Source: CAVQMB01 sp963713445 (GTDB taxonomy: Bacteria > Pseudomonadota > Gammaproteobacteria > Competibacterales > Competibacteraceae). From it: a stretch of 64,000 nucleotides of DNA. The stretch lies in NCBI GenBank assembly GCA_963713445.1, contig CAVQMB010000015.1, positions 1 through 64,000 on the forward strand. Direction: 5' to 3'. The translations under genes and the position numbers were made by a program. Below are positions 17,841-29,000 of the stretch, in pieces; position 1 is the first letter of the stretch; each line of letters begins with the position of its first letter. The notes under the pieces were generated by a model. It ran no database searches, was not told where the DNA came from, and was given only the letters and a program-made list of their open reading frames with translations.

Positions 17841-19205
17841 ATGGATATGACCTTGTTGTCGGTTCTCGCCCTGTTAGTCACTCTGGGGGTGCTGATCGCG
17901 TTTCACGAGTTCGGCCATTTCTGGGTGGCACGGCGTCTCGGTGTCAAGGTGTTGCGCTTCTCGATTGGTTTCGGTAAGCCGTTATGGCTGCGTCGCGGCC
18001 GGGTGGACAATACCGAGTATGTCGTTGCTGCGGTGCCGTTGGGTGGCTATGTGCGGATGCTCGACGAGCATGAGGGCGAGGTGCCTGCCGCCGAGCGGCA
18101 TCGGGCCTTCAACCGCAAGTCGGCACCGGTACGCATTGCCGTGGTCGCGGCCGGACCGTTGTTCAACTTCCTGTTTGCCATACTGGCGTTTTCCGTTTTG
18201 TATGTGGTTGGCGTGGCGGCTATCAAGCCACTCATGGATGCACCGCAGCCGCATTCGATCGCCGCGAGCGCTGGTTTCAAGGCCGATGATCTGATTCTTG
18301 CGGTCGATGGCCAGACCACCCCAACTCTGGAATCGGTGGTGCTGGCTTTGCTGGAACGCGGGATGGATCAGGGGAGGGTCCGGATACAGGTCCGTAACGC
18401 TGATGGAGCGCTGCGCGTACGGCAACTCGATCTGCACGGTGCCCGCCTGCCCAGTGACGGTGGCCGGGTACTGCAGGACCTCGGGCTGGTACCATGGCAG
18501 CCGGTACTGGCGCCGGTGATCGAGCAGGTGTTGCCGAATGGTGCCGCTGCTTTGGCTGGCCTGAAAGCCGGTGATCGCGTGGTGGCTGTGGATGGTCACC
18601 CGGTCACCCGGTGGCGCCAGTGGGCCGATTATGTCCGCCGACACCCCGGGCAGACGCTGAGCGTCAAGATTGCCCGCGCTGGGAAGCAGTTGGCCCTGAA
18701 GCTGACCCCGGCGTCAGTGTCGACCGATCAAGGACCCATAGGCAGGGTCGGCGTGGTGGCCCGGGTTCCGCGCGATATTGAGAATCCTAGTCGGTTCGTC
18801 TTGCGCTACAACCCGTTTGAAGCGATTTACCGGGGTGTGATCAAGACCTGGGACATGAGCGTCTTCACCCTGAAGATGCTGGGCCGTATGGTGGTCGGTC
18901 GAGCTTCGCTGAAGAACATCAGCGGGCCCATCACGATCGCTGAATACGCCGGGCAGACGGCCGCCATTGGCTGGGAGCCGTTTCTGTCTTTCATGGCGCT
19001 GGTCAGTATCAGTCTGGGGGTGCTTAATCTGCTGCCGATACCGGTCCTGGATGGCGGCCACCTGCTTTATTACCTGATTGAATTGGTGCGCGGGCGCCCG
19101 CTGTCGGAGGCGGCACAGGCCATCGGTCAGCGTATTGGCCTGGCTGCTATAGTAATGCTGATGGGGTTGGCCCTGTTCAACGATTTTGCCCGATTGCTGC
19201 GGTGA
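17841..19205 (+). CDS. rseP: Site-2 intramembrane zinc metalloprotease RseP
   Basis: RseP cleaves the anti-sigma factor RseA in the membrane during the sigma-E envelope stress response and also removes remnant signal peptides. The zinc site HEFGHFWVARRLGV is in the first membrane segment (about residues 22-26). The third ligand motif NLLPIPVLDGGHLLYYLIEL is near the C-terminus. Two PDZ-like regions lie between (DLILAVDGQTTPTLES and KAGDRVVAVDGHPVTRWRQW). Length is 454 residues, as in E. coli. ATG follows the dxr stop with no gap. Confidence 0.97.
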   Translation: MDMTLLSVLALLVTLGVLIAFHEFGHFWVARRLGVKVLRFSIGFGKPLWLRRGRVDNTEYVVAAVPLGGYVRMLDEHEGEVPAAERHRAFNRKSAPVRIAVVAAGPLFNFLFAILAFSVLYVVGVAAIKPLMDAPQPHSIAASAGFKADDLILAVDGQTTPTLESVVLALLERGMDQGRVRIQVRNADGALRVRQLDLHGARLPSDGGRVLQDLGLVPWQPVLAPVIEQVLPNGAAALAGLKAGDRVVAVDGHPVTRWRQWADYVRRHPGQTLSVKIARAGKQLALKLTPASVSTDQGPIGRVGVVARVPRDIENPSRFVLRYNPFEAIYRGVIKTWDMSVFTLKMLGRMVVGRASLKNISGPITIAEYAGQTAAIGWEPFLSFMALVSISLGVLNLLPIPVLDGGHLLYYLIELVRGRPLSEAAQAIGQRIGLAAIVMLMGLALFNDFARLLR

Positions 19206-19254
19206 CCGGCGCAAAGGTCCGCTAACGATTGCTGAATAACACGGCGCGACGCTT

Positions 19255-21535
19255 ATGAAAGTACTGTACCGAACGCTGTTGCTGCTAATGCTGGCTGCCC
19301 CGGCATGGGCCCAGAACAGCTTTGTGGTAAAGGATATCCGGGTTGAGGGCCTGCAGCGTATCACGGCCGGTACGGTGTTCAACTACCTGCCTGTGAGTGT
19401 TGGTAGTACGGTCGACTCCAATGAATATCCGCAGATCATCCGGGCCTTGTTCAAGACTGGTTTTTTCTCCGATGTCAGTCTTGCCCGCAACGGCAATGTG
19501 CTGATAGTCCGGGTGACCGAGCGTCCGGCCATCGCTGAGATCAATATCAGCGGCAATAAGGACATTTCGACCCAAAAGCTGAAACAGAAGCTGAGCCAGG
19601 TGGGACTGGCCGAGGGTAAGGTGTTCGACCGGGCGCTGCTCGACAAGGTTGAACAGCAACTGCTGCGGGAATATTACAGCCGCGGCAAATATGCGGTGCG
19701 CATCAAGAGCAATGTGCGGCCATTGCCGCGAAACCGCGTGGCTGTGAATCTGAATATTTCCGAAGGGGTGGCGGCACGGATCCGACAGATCAACATCGTT
19801 GGCAACCATGCCTTCAGCGACAGCAGACTGCTCGGCCTATTCAAGCTGACCACACCGGGCTGGTTTACCTTGTTCACCAAGGCCGATCAGTATTCCAAGG
19901 AAAAGCTGACCGGTGACCTGGAGCGGCTGCGGTCGTTCTACCTGGATCATGGTTACCTGAAGTTCCACATCAATTCGACTCAGGTTTCTCTGGGTCCGAA
20001 CAAAAAAGGTATCTATATCACTGTCAACGTGGCCGAAGGCGCGCTCTACAAGGTCAGCAAGGTTGATCTCACTGGCAAGCTGATTCTGCCCAAAAACAAG
20101 CTGCTGCCACTGCTCAAGATTCACAAGGGTGATGTTTTTTCGCGCACCCTGGTGGGCAAGAGCGCTCAAGCCGTGGTCAACGAGCTGGGCAGTGAGGGCT
20201 ACGCTTTCGCTAATGTCAACACAGTGCCCAAGATCGATGATGCCAAGCATACGGTGGCGCTGGATTTCGTGGTCGATCCTGGTAATCGGGTCTATATCCG
20301 CCGAATCAGCTTTTCCGGAAACCTTAAGACCCAGGACCATGTATTGCGCCGGGAAATGCGCCAGGCCGAGGGCGGCTGGTTTTCCACAACAGCCATCAAG
20401 CGCTCACAGGTACGCCTGCAGCGACTGCCATACCTTTCTCAGGTCGCCATCAACAGCCAACCGGTGCCGGGTACCAACGATCAGGTGAACCTGCACGTTA
20501 AGGTCAACGAGCGACCGGCCGGGCAGCCTGACCTTCGGCGTGGGTTATGGTCAGACCCAGGGCGTCGTGCTGAATGCCGGAGTACAACAGAAGAATTTTC
20601 TTGGTACCGGCAACGAGGTGGGTTTCGCTTTCAACAACAGTACGGCTGATCGCCGCTACGGCATTAGTTACAACAACCCCTATTATACCCCGAGTGGCGT
20701 CAGTCGGGGTTTCGATCTGAGCTATGAATCGACCAACGCCGCCCGGCTGAATACCGCCGACTACGTCATCGACCGCGCTCGTGGTATGGTCAAGTTCGGT
20801 TTCCCGCTCAATGAAACTGACACCCTGCGGGTCGGCGCTGGCCTCGAGGATCTTAAACTCAAGACGACGACCAGTTCGCCCCAGGAAATCGTCAACGATA
20901 TCAAGGCCAACGGTGACCGATATCTGAACTACAAGCTGGAATCGAGCTTCTCCCGTGACAGCCGTAATCGCACCGTATTTCCCAGTAGCGGGAGCTTGAA
21001 CCGGGTTTCGGTGGAACTCGCATTGCCGGGCAGTGATACTGAATACTACAAGATCAGCTATGACCACCGCAGTTACATCCAGCTGACGACGGATCTGACG
21101 CTCGGTATGCGCGGCTTTCTTGGTTATGGCGGCAGCTATGGGTCTTCCACCAGCGGTCTGCCGTTTTGGGACAAATACCTCGCCGGCGGTCTGAGTACCG
21201 TGCGCGGTTTCAAGGACAACACACTGGGGCCGACCTACAGTGATGGTTCCGCCGCCGGCGGCGATCTATTGGTGGTCGGTGGCACGGAGCTGATCAGCCC
21301 GATCCCGCTGTTGCAGGATTCGACCAACTTCCGGGTCGCCGGCTTCTTCGATATCGGTAACGTCTACGCGCGTCCCAATGATTTTAAGGTCAGTGACCTG
21401 CGTTATTCGGTCGGGATGTCGCTGCAATGGATGTCGCCACTGGGTCCACTGGCGTTCAGTATTGCCCAGCCGCTCAACAAGAAACCGCAGGATCATATCC
21501 AGCGATTCCAGTTTTCTCTCGGTATCCCGTTCTGA
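19255..21535 (+). CDS. bamA: Outer-membrane beta-barrel assembly factor BamA (frame broken once)
   Basis: BamA is the essential Omp85 subunit that inserts outer-membrane proteins. A signal peptide (MKVLYRTLLLLMLAAPAWA) is followed by five POTRA repeats (about residues 22-420) and a 16-strand barrel. The barrel includes the loop-6 motif VRGF in LAGGLSTVRGFKDNTLGPTY, and the protein ends in FQFSLGIPF with the expected terminal Phe. The frame breaks between NERPAG and SLTFGVGYGQTQG. Removing one G from GGG at 20521-20523 restores a 759-residue protein. As the gene is indispensable, a homopolymer insertion in the assembly is the likely cause. The stop overlaps the skp start. Confidence 0.93.
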
Positions 21536-22068
21536 TGGAGCAACTTAACGTGCGTGCCCGTAGTATGGCCGCGCTCCTGGGGCTGTGGCTCGCTTGTCTG
21601 CCATGGGTCGCTCCACAGGCTCAGGAAGCGCTCAAAGTAGGTGTTGTGAATGCCTCCCGGCTGCTCGATGAGGCCCCCCAGGCCAAGCATGCCTTGAAGC
21701 GTCTGGAGGAGGAGTTCAAACCGCGCGATCAGAAGCTGCAATCATCGCGCGAGAAGGCCCGGAAACTGGAGGAACAGCTGGCTGATCCGACCAGCAAAAT
21801 GAGTGACAGCGAGCGCCGCAAGCTGGAGTACGAGCTGAGGCGGCGCCAGCTCGATATCAAGCGTAACGAAGAGGCGCTCAGCGAAGACTACAATTTCCGC
21901 CGCAATGATGAACTACGCAAACTGCAGCAGCTTATCTATCAGGCGATCGTGGTCTTGGCCAAGAAGGAGCACTTCGATCTGATTCTGAACCAGGACGCCG
22001 TGGTATATGCCGGCGACCGGGTTGATATAACCGGCCAGGTTTTGCAACACCTCAAGCAGGAGCAGTGA
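21535..22068 (+). CDS. skp: Periplasmic chaperone Skp/OmpH
   Basis: Skp is a trimeric jellyfish-like chaperone that carries unfolded outer-membrane proteins to BamA. ATG 21535 overlaps the bamA stop. A signal sequence (ARSMAALLGLWLACLPW, cleaved after PQAQ or nearby) precedes a mature domain beginning LKVGVVNASRLLDEAPQAKH. The centre is a long charged coiled coil (about residues 60-140), as expected. The length is 177 residues. Confidence 0.94.
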   Translation: MEQLNVRARSMAALLGLWLACLPWVAPQAQEALKVGVVNASRLLDEAPQAKHALKRLEEEFKPRDQKLQSSREKARKLEEQLADPTSKMSDSERRKLEYELRRRQLDIKRNEEALSEDYNFRRNDELRKLQQLIYQAIVVLAKKEHFDLILNQDAVVYAGDRVDITGQVLQHLKQEQ

Positions 22069-23090
22069 GCGTGGCTTTGACGTTGGGCGATGTGGCGGCA
22101 GCGGCCGGTGCCAAACTACAGGGCGATGCCGGTGTGCGGGTCACCGGTGTGGCTACCCTGGAACGGGCCGGGCCCGGTGATGTCAGCTTCCTAACCAATG
22201 CCCATTACCGACGTTACCTTAACAGTACGCGTGCCAGCGCAGTAATTCTGGCGCCGGACTATGCAGCGGATTGTCCAACGGCGGTGTTGATCAGTCGCAA
22301 CCCGCAGCTTGCCTATGCCCGCACTGCCAAGCTGTTCCAGTCGCCGCTATCACAGGCACCTGGCGTTCACGCTACGGCCTGGGTCAGCGAACACGCTCTG
22401 TTGGCTGCCGATGTCCGAATCGGACCGCAGTGTACCGTTGAGGCCGGAGCGGTGATCGAGGCGGGGGTTGATATCGGCCCGGGTTGTGTTATCGGGGAGC
22501 GGGCACACATCGGTCGCGATACCCGGCTGGTTGCTCAGGTGACGCTGGCGTACGGCGTCATTGCGGGGGCTCGTTGTGTGTTGCATCCGGGCGTTGTGAT
22601 TGGCGCGGATGGCTTCGGTCTGGCCAACGATCAGGGCCGGTGGGTGAAGATTCCGCAACTCGGCGGCGTGCAACTGGGGGACGACGTTGAGATCGGGGCC
22701 AACACGACAGTCGATCGCGGTGCCCTGGACGACACGGTACTGGAGAACGGGGTCAAACTGGACAATCAGATCCAGGTCGGTCACAACGTCCGCATCGGTG
22801 CCGATACGGCGATCGCTGGTGGTGTCATGATCGGTGGCAGCACCCGGATCGGTTGTTGTTGCATGATCGGCGGCGGTAGCTGTATCAGCGGTCATCTGGA
22901 GATCGCCGATGGGGTGGTCATCACTGGCATGACGGGCGTGTCGAAATCGATTACACAGTCCGGCATGTATTCCTCCGCGCTGACCGCCGAACCGAGTATT
23001 GCCTGGAACCGTATCCGGGCCCGGGTGCGCCAGCTCGACGACTTCGCGCGCCGGTTGCTGGCGTTGGAAAAGAAGCTGGAGAACCTTTAG
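22065..23090 (+). CDS. lpxD: UDP-3-O-(3-hydroxyacyl)glucosamine N-acyltransferase
   Basis: LpxD performs the third step of lipid A synthesis. The N-terminal uridine-binding domain (LGDVAAAAGAKLQGDAGVRV) is followed by many left-handed beta-helix hexapeptides (VRIGPQCTVEAGAVIEAGVD, and so on). The catalytic His region is DNQIQVGHNVRIGADTAIAG. The 341 residues match the family. The start is GTG 22065 overlapping the skp stop. The end overlaps the fabZ start by one base. Confidence 0.97.
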   Translation: MSVALTLGDVAAAAGAKLQGDAGVRVTGVATLERAGPGDVSFLTNAHYRRYLNSTRASAVILAPDYAADCPTAVLISRNPQLAYARTAKLFQSPLSQAPGVHATAWVSEHALLAADVRIGPQCTVEAGAVIEAGVDIGPGCVIGERAHIGRDTRLVAQVTLAYGVIAGARCVLHPGVVIGADGFGLANDQGRWVKIPQLGGVQLGDDVEIGANTTVDRGALDDTVLENGVKLDNQIQVGHNVRIGADTAIAGGVMIGGSTRIGCCCMIGGGSCISGHLEIADGVVITGMTGVSKSITQSGMYSSALTAEPSIAWNRIRARVRQLDDFARRLLALEKKLENL

Positions 23091-23566
23091 TGAACACCGA
23101 TGAGACGTTACGGCGTCATCTGGATATACGCGAAGTACTGAGCTATTTGCCGCATCGTTATCCGTTTCTGCTGATCGACCGGGTGCTCGATTACACGCCG
23201 GGGGAGACCTTGCTCGGTTTGAAGAACGTGAGCTTCAATGAGCCGTTCTTCAACGGCCATTTTCCGCAGCGACCGATCATGCCGGGCGTGCTGATCCTCG
23301 AGGCGCTGGCGCAGGCGACGGGCATTCTGGCTTTTATCAGCGCGGCCGGCGGCCGCAAACCGGACGGTAGCGAAATGTATTATCTGGCCGGCGTCGATCG
23401 GGCGCGTTTCAAGCGACCGGTAGAGCCGGGCGATCAACTGCTGCTGGACGTGCGCATGGTGCGAACCAAGCGCGGCATCGGCGTGTTCGAGACAGAAGCG
23501 CGGGTTGATGATCAGCTGGTGGCGTCGGCGGAGATGATGTGTGCGCGACGGGGTATCGAACTGTGA
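23090..23566 (+). CDS. fabZ: 3-hydroxyacyl-ACP dehydratase FabZ
   Basis: FabZ dehydrates 3-hydroxyacyl-ACP in fatty acid elongation and competes with lipid A acyltransferases for the same pool, hence its place in this operon. The hot-dog fold signature LPHRYPFLLIDRVLDYTPGE and the catalytic His and Glu in FNGHFPQRPIMPGVLILEAL are visible. Length is 158 residues. Start GTG 23090 shares a base with the lpxD stop; the stop overlaps the GTG of lpxA. Confidence 0.97.
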   Translation: MNTDETLRRHLDIREVLSYLPHRYPFLLIDRVLDYTPGETLLGLKNVSFNEPFFNGHFPQRPIMPGVLILEALAQATGILAFISAAGGRKPDGSEMYYLAGVDRARFKRPVEPGDQLLLDVRMVRTKRGIGVFETEARVDDQLVASAEMMCARRGIEL

Positions 23567-24333
23567 TCGATCCTCGTGCGGTGGTGGACCCCGCCGCTCG
23601 GCTTGCCCCTGACGTTAGTGTAGGTCCGTTCAGTGTCATCGGACCTGATGTCGAGATCGGTGCGGGTACCAGCGTCGGCCCGCATGTCGTCATCAAGGGT
23701 CCGACCCGCATCGGCTGTGACAACCGGATCTTCCAGTTTGCCTCCGTCGGTGATGATCCGCAGGACAAGAAGTATCGAGGCGAACCGACCTGGCTCGAGA
23801 TCGGTGACCGTAATACCATCCGCGAATACGTCACCATCAATCGGGGCACCGTGCAGGATCAAGGCCTGACCCGGATCGGTAACGATAACTGGATCATGGC
23901 TTACGTGCATATCGCCCACGATTGCATCGTCGGCAATCATACGGTTTTCGCCAATAACGCGTCGCTGGCCGGGCATGTGCGGATCGATGACTACGTCATC
24001 CTGGGGGGGTACACTCTGGTGTATCAGTTCTGCCGCATGGGTGCTTACAGCTTCAGCGCCTTCGCCTGTGGCATCCATAAGGACGTGCCGCCGTTCGTGA
24101 TGGCTGCGGGGTATCGGGCAGAGCCGCGTGGTATCAACGCCGAGGGACTGCGGCGGCACCAATTCCCAAACGTTGAAATCAATGCCATTCGCCAGGCATA
24201 CCGATTGTTGTATCGTTGTGATTTGCGCCTCGAGGACGCCATTGGTCGGCTTGAGCCGCTGACGGCAGGATCGCCTCGGGTCGAACTGTTGCGCGATTTT
24301 CTGGCCACGGCCGAGCGCGGCATCATTCGCTGA
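23563..24333 (+). CDS. lpxA: UDP-N-acetylglucosamine acyltransferase
   Basis: LpxA starts lipid A synthesis by transferring a 3-hydroxyacyl chain to UDP-GlcNAc. Start GTG 23563 (MIDPRAVVDPAARLAPDVSV) overlaps the fabZ stop. Hexapeptide repeats (VGPFSVIGPDVEIGAGTSVG), the catalytic His region (GNDNWIMAYVHIAHDCIVGN) and the helical C-terminus (RRHQFPNVEINAIRQAYRLL) give a complete 256-residue protein. The acyl-chain ruler region around residue 170 reads MGAYSFSAFACGIHKD; I cannot tell chain length from it. Confidence 0.97.
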   Translation: MIDPRAVVDPAARLAPDVSVGPFSVIGPDVEIGAGTSVGPHVVIKGPTRIGCDNRIFQFASVGDDPQDKKYRGEPTWLEIGDRNTIREYVTINRGTVQDQGLTRIGNDNWIMAYVHIAHDCIVGNHTVFANNASLAGHVRIDDYVILGGYTLVYQFCRMGAYSFSAFACGIHKDVPPFVMAAGYRAEPRGINAEGLRRHQFPNVEINAIRQAYRLLYRCDLRLEDAIGRLEPLTAGSPRVELLRDFLATAERGIIR

Positions 24334-24339
24334 GCGGCT

Positions 24340-25485
24340 ATGGAAATCGCCTTGCTGGCAGGCGAGCCCTCGGGCGATGTGCTGGGTGCCGGGCTAATTG
24401 ATGCGTTGAGGGAGCGGTTCCCGGCTGCGCGGTTTGTCGGCATCGGTGGCCCCAGGATGCAGGCTGCTGGTCTGGTCAGTCTGGTATCCCAGCACCAACT
24501 GGCGGTGATGGGGCTGATCGAAGTGCTGCATCATCTGCCTGAATTGCTGGCTATCCGCCGCCGGCTCTACCAGCGGTGGCGTGATCAGCCGCCGGCACTG
24601 TTCGTCGGCATCGACTCGCCGGATTTCAACCTCGGCCTGGAGCGCCGGTTGCGCGCAACCGGTATTCCCACGGTGCATTACGTGAGCCCCTCGGTATGGG
24701 CCTGGCGTCGCAGCCGGTTACGAACCGTTGCCGCCAGCGTGGATTTGATGCTGACGCTACTGCCGTTCGAAGCCAGATTTTATCGGGAACATGGGGTACC
24801 GGTATGCTACGTCGGGCATCCGCTGGCCGATTCGATTCCAATGGTTGCTGGCGCTGGTGCGCAGACGGCAGCCCGCCGCACCCTGGGGCTGGCGCCAGGC
24901 GAGCGGTGGGTGGCCTTACTGCCCGGGAGCCGGCTCGGGGAGGTGGAACGGCTGGCCGCGCTGTTTTTGAGCACTGCGCGCTGGTTGCAGGCGCAGCAGC
25001 CGGGGTTGCGCTTCGTGCTGCCGGCCGCCACCGAGCCTGTGGGCGAGCGTTTGCGCGAGTTGTTGACTGACTATCCGGGCCTGCCGGTGACGCTGGTAGC
25101 GGGCCAAGCCCAGACGGTGCTGACGGCTGCTGACGCAGCGCTGGTGGCATCGGGTACCGCGACGCTGGAGACGTTGCTGGTCGGCCGACCGATGGTGGTT
25201 GCCTACCGGCTGGCACCTGCGACGGCTTGGCTGGCGCGGCGCCTGGTCAGGGTGCCCTATTTTGCGTTGCCTAATCTGTTGGCCGAGAGGCCGCTGGTGC
25301 CGGAGTTCTTTCAGCAAGCTGCCATCCCGGAGACGTTGGGGCCCGCCCTGTTGGCGGCCCTGGGACCGGCGGGGCAACAGCAGGTCGTCGCGTTCGCTGC
25401 TATTCACCAGCGGCTGCGTTGCGATGCCAACCACACCGCCGCCAGTGCGATCGCGGAATTGCTGACTACTAGGGGGCGGTTGTGA
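24340..25485 (+). CDS. lpxB: Lipid-A-disaccharide synthase
   Basis: LpxB is a GT-B glycosyltransferase (family GT19) that joins UDP-diacylglucosamine and lipid X. The N-terminus MEIALLAGEPSGDVLGAGLI, FVGIGGPRMQAAG, VHYVSPSVWAWRRSRLRTVA and LALLPGSRLGEVERL (here VALLPGSR) are all present, and SGTATLETLLVGRPMVVAYR is the nucleotide-sugar site. Length is 381 residues. It is six bases after lpxA and overlaps rnhB by 4 bp. Confidence 0.97.
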   Translation: MEIALLAGEPSGDVLGAGLIDALRERFPAARFVGIGGPRMQAAGLVSLVSQHQLAVMGLIEVLHHLPELLAIRRRLYQRWRDQPPALFVGIDSPDFNLGLERRLRATGIPTVHYVSPSVWAWRRSRLRTVAASVDLMLTLLPFEARFYREHGVPVCYVGHPLADSIPMVAGAGAQTAARRTLGLAPGERWVALLPGSRLGEVERLAALFLSTARWLQAQQPGLRFVLPAATEPVGERLRELLTDYPGLPVTLVAGQAQTVLTAADAALVASGTATLETLLVGRPMVVAYRLAPATAWLARRLVRVPYFALPNLLAERPLVPEFFQQAAIPETLGPALLAALGPAGQQQVVAFAAIHQRLRCDANHTAASAIAELLTTRGRL

Positions 25486-26066
25486 GGCAGTTGGTGGCGG
25501 GCGTCGACGAGGCGGGACGCGGCCCACTGGCCGGACCGGTGATGGCAGCGGCGGTGATTCTGGATCCGGACCGGCCGATCACCGGGCTGGCCGATTCTAA
25601 GGTGCTCAGCGTCCGGAAACGGGACCATCTCGCCACTATCATCAAGGGTACTGCACTGGCTTGGGCGGTGGCTGATGCCTCGGTCGAGGAAATCGACTCC
25701 CTTAACATTCTCCAGGCGACAATGCTGGCCATGAGACGGGCGCTGGCGATGCTTGAACCGGCCCCCGGCGAGGCTCTGATCGACGGCAACCGGGTGCCGG
25801 GAGAACTGGTTTGTCCGGCCCGGGCGGTGATTGGCGGCGACGCCAGTATCGCCGCCATCAGCGCGGCATCGATTCTGGCGAAAACCACCCGTGATGCGGT
25901 GCTGATAGCGTTGGCGGAGTGCTATCCTGGCTACGGTTTCGCCGAGCACAAGGGCTACGGCACACCGGCCCATCTGGCGGCACTGGTACAGCGCGGGCCG
26001 ACGCCGGTGCATCGGCGCAGCTTCGCACCGGTACGGCGTCTGTTGGAACGGGAGATCGAGGAATGA
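25482..26066 (+). CDS. rnhB: Ribonuclease HII
   Basis: RNase HII removes single ribonucleotides from DNA and RNA:DNA hybrids. The first catalytic motif GVDEAGRGPLAGPVMAAAVI is at the N-terminus, and the later acidic residues lie in ALIDGNRVPG and ISAASILAKTTRDAVL. Length is 194 residues, start GTG 25482. The stop overlaps the dnaE start (ATGA), the classic lpxB-rnhB-dnaE order. Confidence 0.97.
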   Translation: MRQLVAGVDEAGRGPLAGPVMAAAVILDPDRPITGLADSKVLSVRKRDHLATIIKGTALAWAVADASVEEIDSLNILQATMLAMRRALAMLEPAPGEALIDGNRVPGELVCPARAVIGGDASIAAISAASILAKTTRDAVLIALAECYPGYGFAEHKGYGTPAHLAALVQRGPTPVHRRSFAPVRRLLEREIEE

Positions 26067-29000
26067 GTGCGCGCTTCGTGCATCTGCACCTGCATACCGA
26101 GTATTCACTCGTTGACGGCGTGGTGCGGATCAAACCGCTGATCAGGCAAACCCTCGAGGCGCGGATGCCAGCGGTTGCAGTGACCGATATGAGCAACCTT
26201 TTTGCTGCGGTCAAATTCTACAAGGCAGCCCTGGCGGCCGGCATCAAGCCTATCATCGGTGCCGATTTGTGGCTGCAGCGCGAGGCCGAGCCGCCTAGCA
26301 GGCTGGTGCTGCTGTGCGCCGATGACGTCGGGTACCGCAATCTGACCCGACTGGTCAGTCGCAGTTATCGCGAGGGCCGCCAGCGTCCCGGGACCCAGCG
26401 CGATCAGGTCGTGATTGGCTGGGACTGGCTGGCGGGTTCGACCGGCGGGCTGATTGCACTTTCCGGTGGCCGTGAAGGCGAAATCGGCCGCCATTTGTTG
26501 AACGGCAATGAGGCGCGGGCACAAACTTGCCTGGACGAGTACCTGGATCTGTTTCCCGAGCGCTTTTACCTGGAGCTGGTCCGTACCGGGCGTCCCAACG
26601 AAGAAGACTATATAGATGCCGCCGTCGAACTCGCTGCAACCCGCGTCTGTCCCGTGGTGGCCAGCAACGATGTGAGATTTTTGAGCGCCGACGACTATGA
26701 AGCCCACGAGGCGCGGGTCTGTATCCATCAGAGCAGGGTGCTGGCCGACCCCGCCCGGCCGCGGGACTACAGTGCCGAGCAGTATCTGCGCAGTGCCGGG
26801 GAGATGGCCGATCGGTTCGCCGATATCCCGGAGGCGCTGGCCAACAGTGTCGAGATTGCCAAGCGCTGTAATCTGAGCCTTACCCTGGGCCAGAGCGTGC
26901 TCCCGGATTTTCCGGTGCCGGCGGGATTGGATACGTCCGGTTATCTGGCGCAGCGGGCCCGGGAGGGGCTGGAGCAGCGCTTGCACCAGTTGTTGGACGC
27001 AACGGCAGGGGATTTTGCCGGCCGGCGCCAGCCCTACGATGAGCGTCTGGAGCGCGAGATCCAGGTCATCAATCAGATGGGATTTCCGGGCTACTTTCTG
27101 ATCGTCGCCGATTTTATCCAGTGGGCCAAGGACAACGACGTGCCGGTTGGGCCCGGGCGCGGCTCCGGCGCCGGCTCGCTGGTGGCCTATGCGCTTGGTA
27201 TCACCGACCTCGACCCGCTGGCCTACGACCTGTTGTTCGAGCGCTTCCTCAACCCGGAGCGGGTGTCGATGCCCGATTTCGACGTCGACTTCTGTATGGA
27301 GAAACGCGATCGGGTGATCGACTATGTGGCCCACCGATACGGCCGGGAGAAAGTCTCGCAGATTGCCACCCATGGCACCATGGCGGCCAAGGCCGCGGTT
27401 CGTGATGTGGGCCGGGTGCTGGGCCACCCCTACGGTTACGTCGACCGTATCGCCAAGCTTATTCCGTTTAAGCCGGGCGTGAATATCAGCCTGGAACAGG
27501 CCCTGGAGCAGGAAGAGGAACTGCGCCGGCAGTACCAGGACGACGAGGAAGTCCGTTATCTCATCGATCTGGCCCGCAAGCTCGAGGGACTGGCCCGCTC
27601 GGTGGGCAAACATGCCGGCGGGGTTGTGATCGCGCCGTCGGCACTGACCGATTTCTCGCCGCTTTACTGCGAACCCGGTTCCGAGGCCATCGTTACCCAG
27701 TTCGACAAGGACGACGTCGAGGCGGTGGGTCTGGTCAAGTTCGACTTCCTTGGTCTGCGCACGCTCACCATCATCGACTGGGCAGTCGCTGCCATCAACG
27801 CGCAACGCGCCGAAACTGGTGAGACACCGCTGGACATCAGCCGGATTCCACTAAGCGATCGCGACACGTTCGGGCTGCTCAAACGCTGTGAGACGACTGC
27901 GGTGTTCCAGCTGGAGTCGCGTGGCATGAAGGAATTGATACGGCGGCTGCTGCCGGACCGGTTCGAAGACATCGTGGCGCTGGTGGCGCTGTTCCGGCCT
28001 GGACCGCTGCAATCCGGCATGGTGGATGATTTCATCAACCGTAAGCACGGCCGGGCTAGGGTCGAATATCCGCATGCGGATCTGGAACTGATTCTGGCGC
28101 CGACCTATGGGGTGATTCTGTACCAGGAACAGGTGATGCAGATCGCCCAAGTGCTGGCAAACTACACCCTGGGCGGTGCCGACCTGCTGCGGCGGGCGAT
28201 GGGCAAGAAGAAGCCCGAGGAAATGGCCAAGCAGCGTACCATCTTCCTGGAAGGGGCGACGGCACGAGGGGTGAATCCCGATTTGGCCGGCCATATCTTC
28301 GATCTGATGGAAAAGTTCGCCGGGTATGGGTTCAACAAAAGCCATTCGGCGGCTTACGCGCTGGTGTCTTACCAGACCGCCTGGCTCAAGGCGCACTACC
28401 CGGCCGCCTTTATGGCTGCCGTGCTGTCCTCGGACATGGACAACACGGACAAGGTGGTGGTGTTCATCGACGAATGCCGGCGGATGGGACTCGAACTGGC
28501 CCCCCCTTCAGTCAATCGCTCCGAGTATCGCTTCACTGCCGCCGGCGACGGCGGTATCGTGTATGGCCTGGGGGCAGTAAAGGGCGTGGGCGAGAGCGCG
28601 CTCGAGAGTATCATCGAGGCGCGCCGCCAGGACGGCCCGTTTGCGGACCTGCTGGAGCTATGCCGGCGGATCGATCTGCGCCGGGTCAATCGACGGGTGT
28701 TGGAAGCGCTGATTCGGGCGGGTGCCTGCGACTGCCTGGGCGGTACTCGGGCGGCGCTGATGGCGCAGTTGCCGGAGGCACTGCAGTTGGCTGAGCAGGA
28801 TTCCCGGGCAGTGGCGGCCGGTCAGCAGGATATGTTCGGTCTGGGTTCGGCCAGCGCGCCGCTACAGTTGAGCGCGGTGCGGGTGGCCGAATGGGACGAT
28901 TTCGAACGGCTCAGTGCCGAGAAGCAGACCTTGGGGTTGTATCTCACGGGCCACCCCATCGATCAATACCGGGCCGAATTGAGCCATATCGTCGATGGCC

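Noticed and set aside
20521..20523. Programmed ribosomal frameshifting in bamA
   Set aside because: There is no slippery heptamer, only a run of three G, and similar breaks recur in unrelated genes.
26105..27805. A 566-codon minus-strand open frame inside dnaE
   Set aside because: Antisense shadow of a fully conserved gene, with no recognisable domain.
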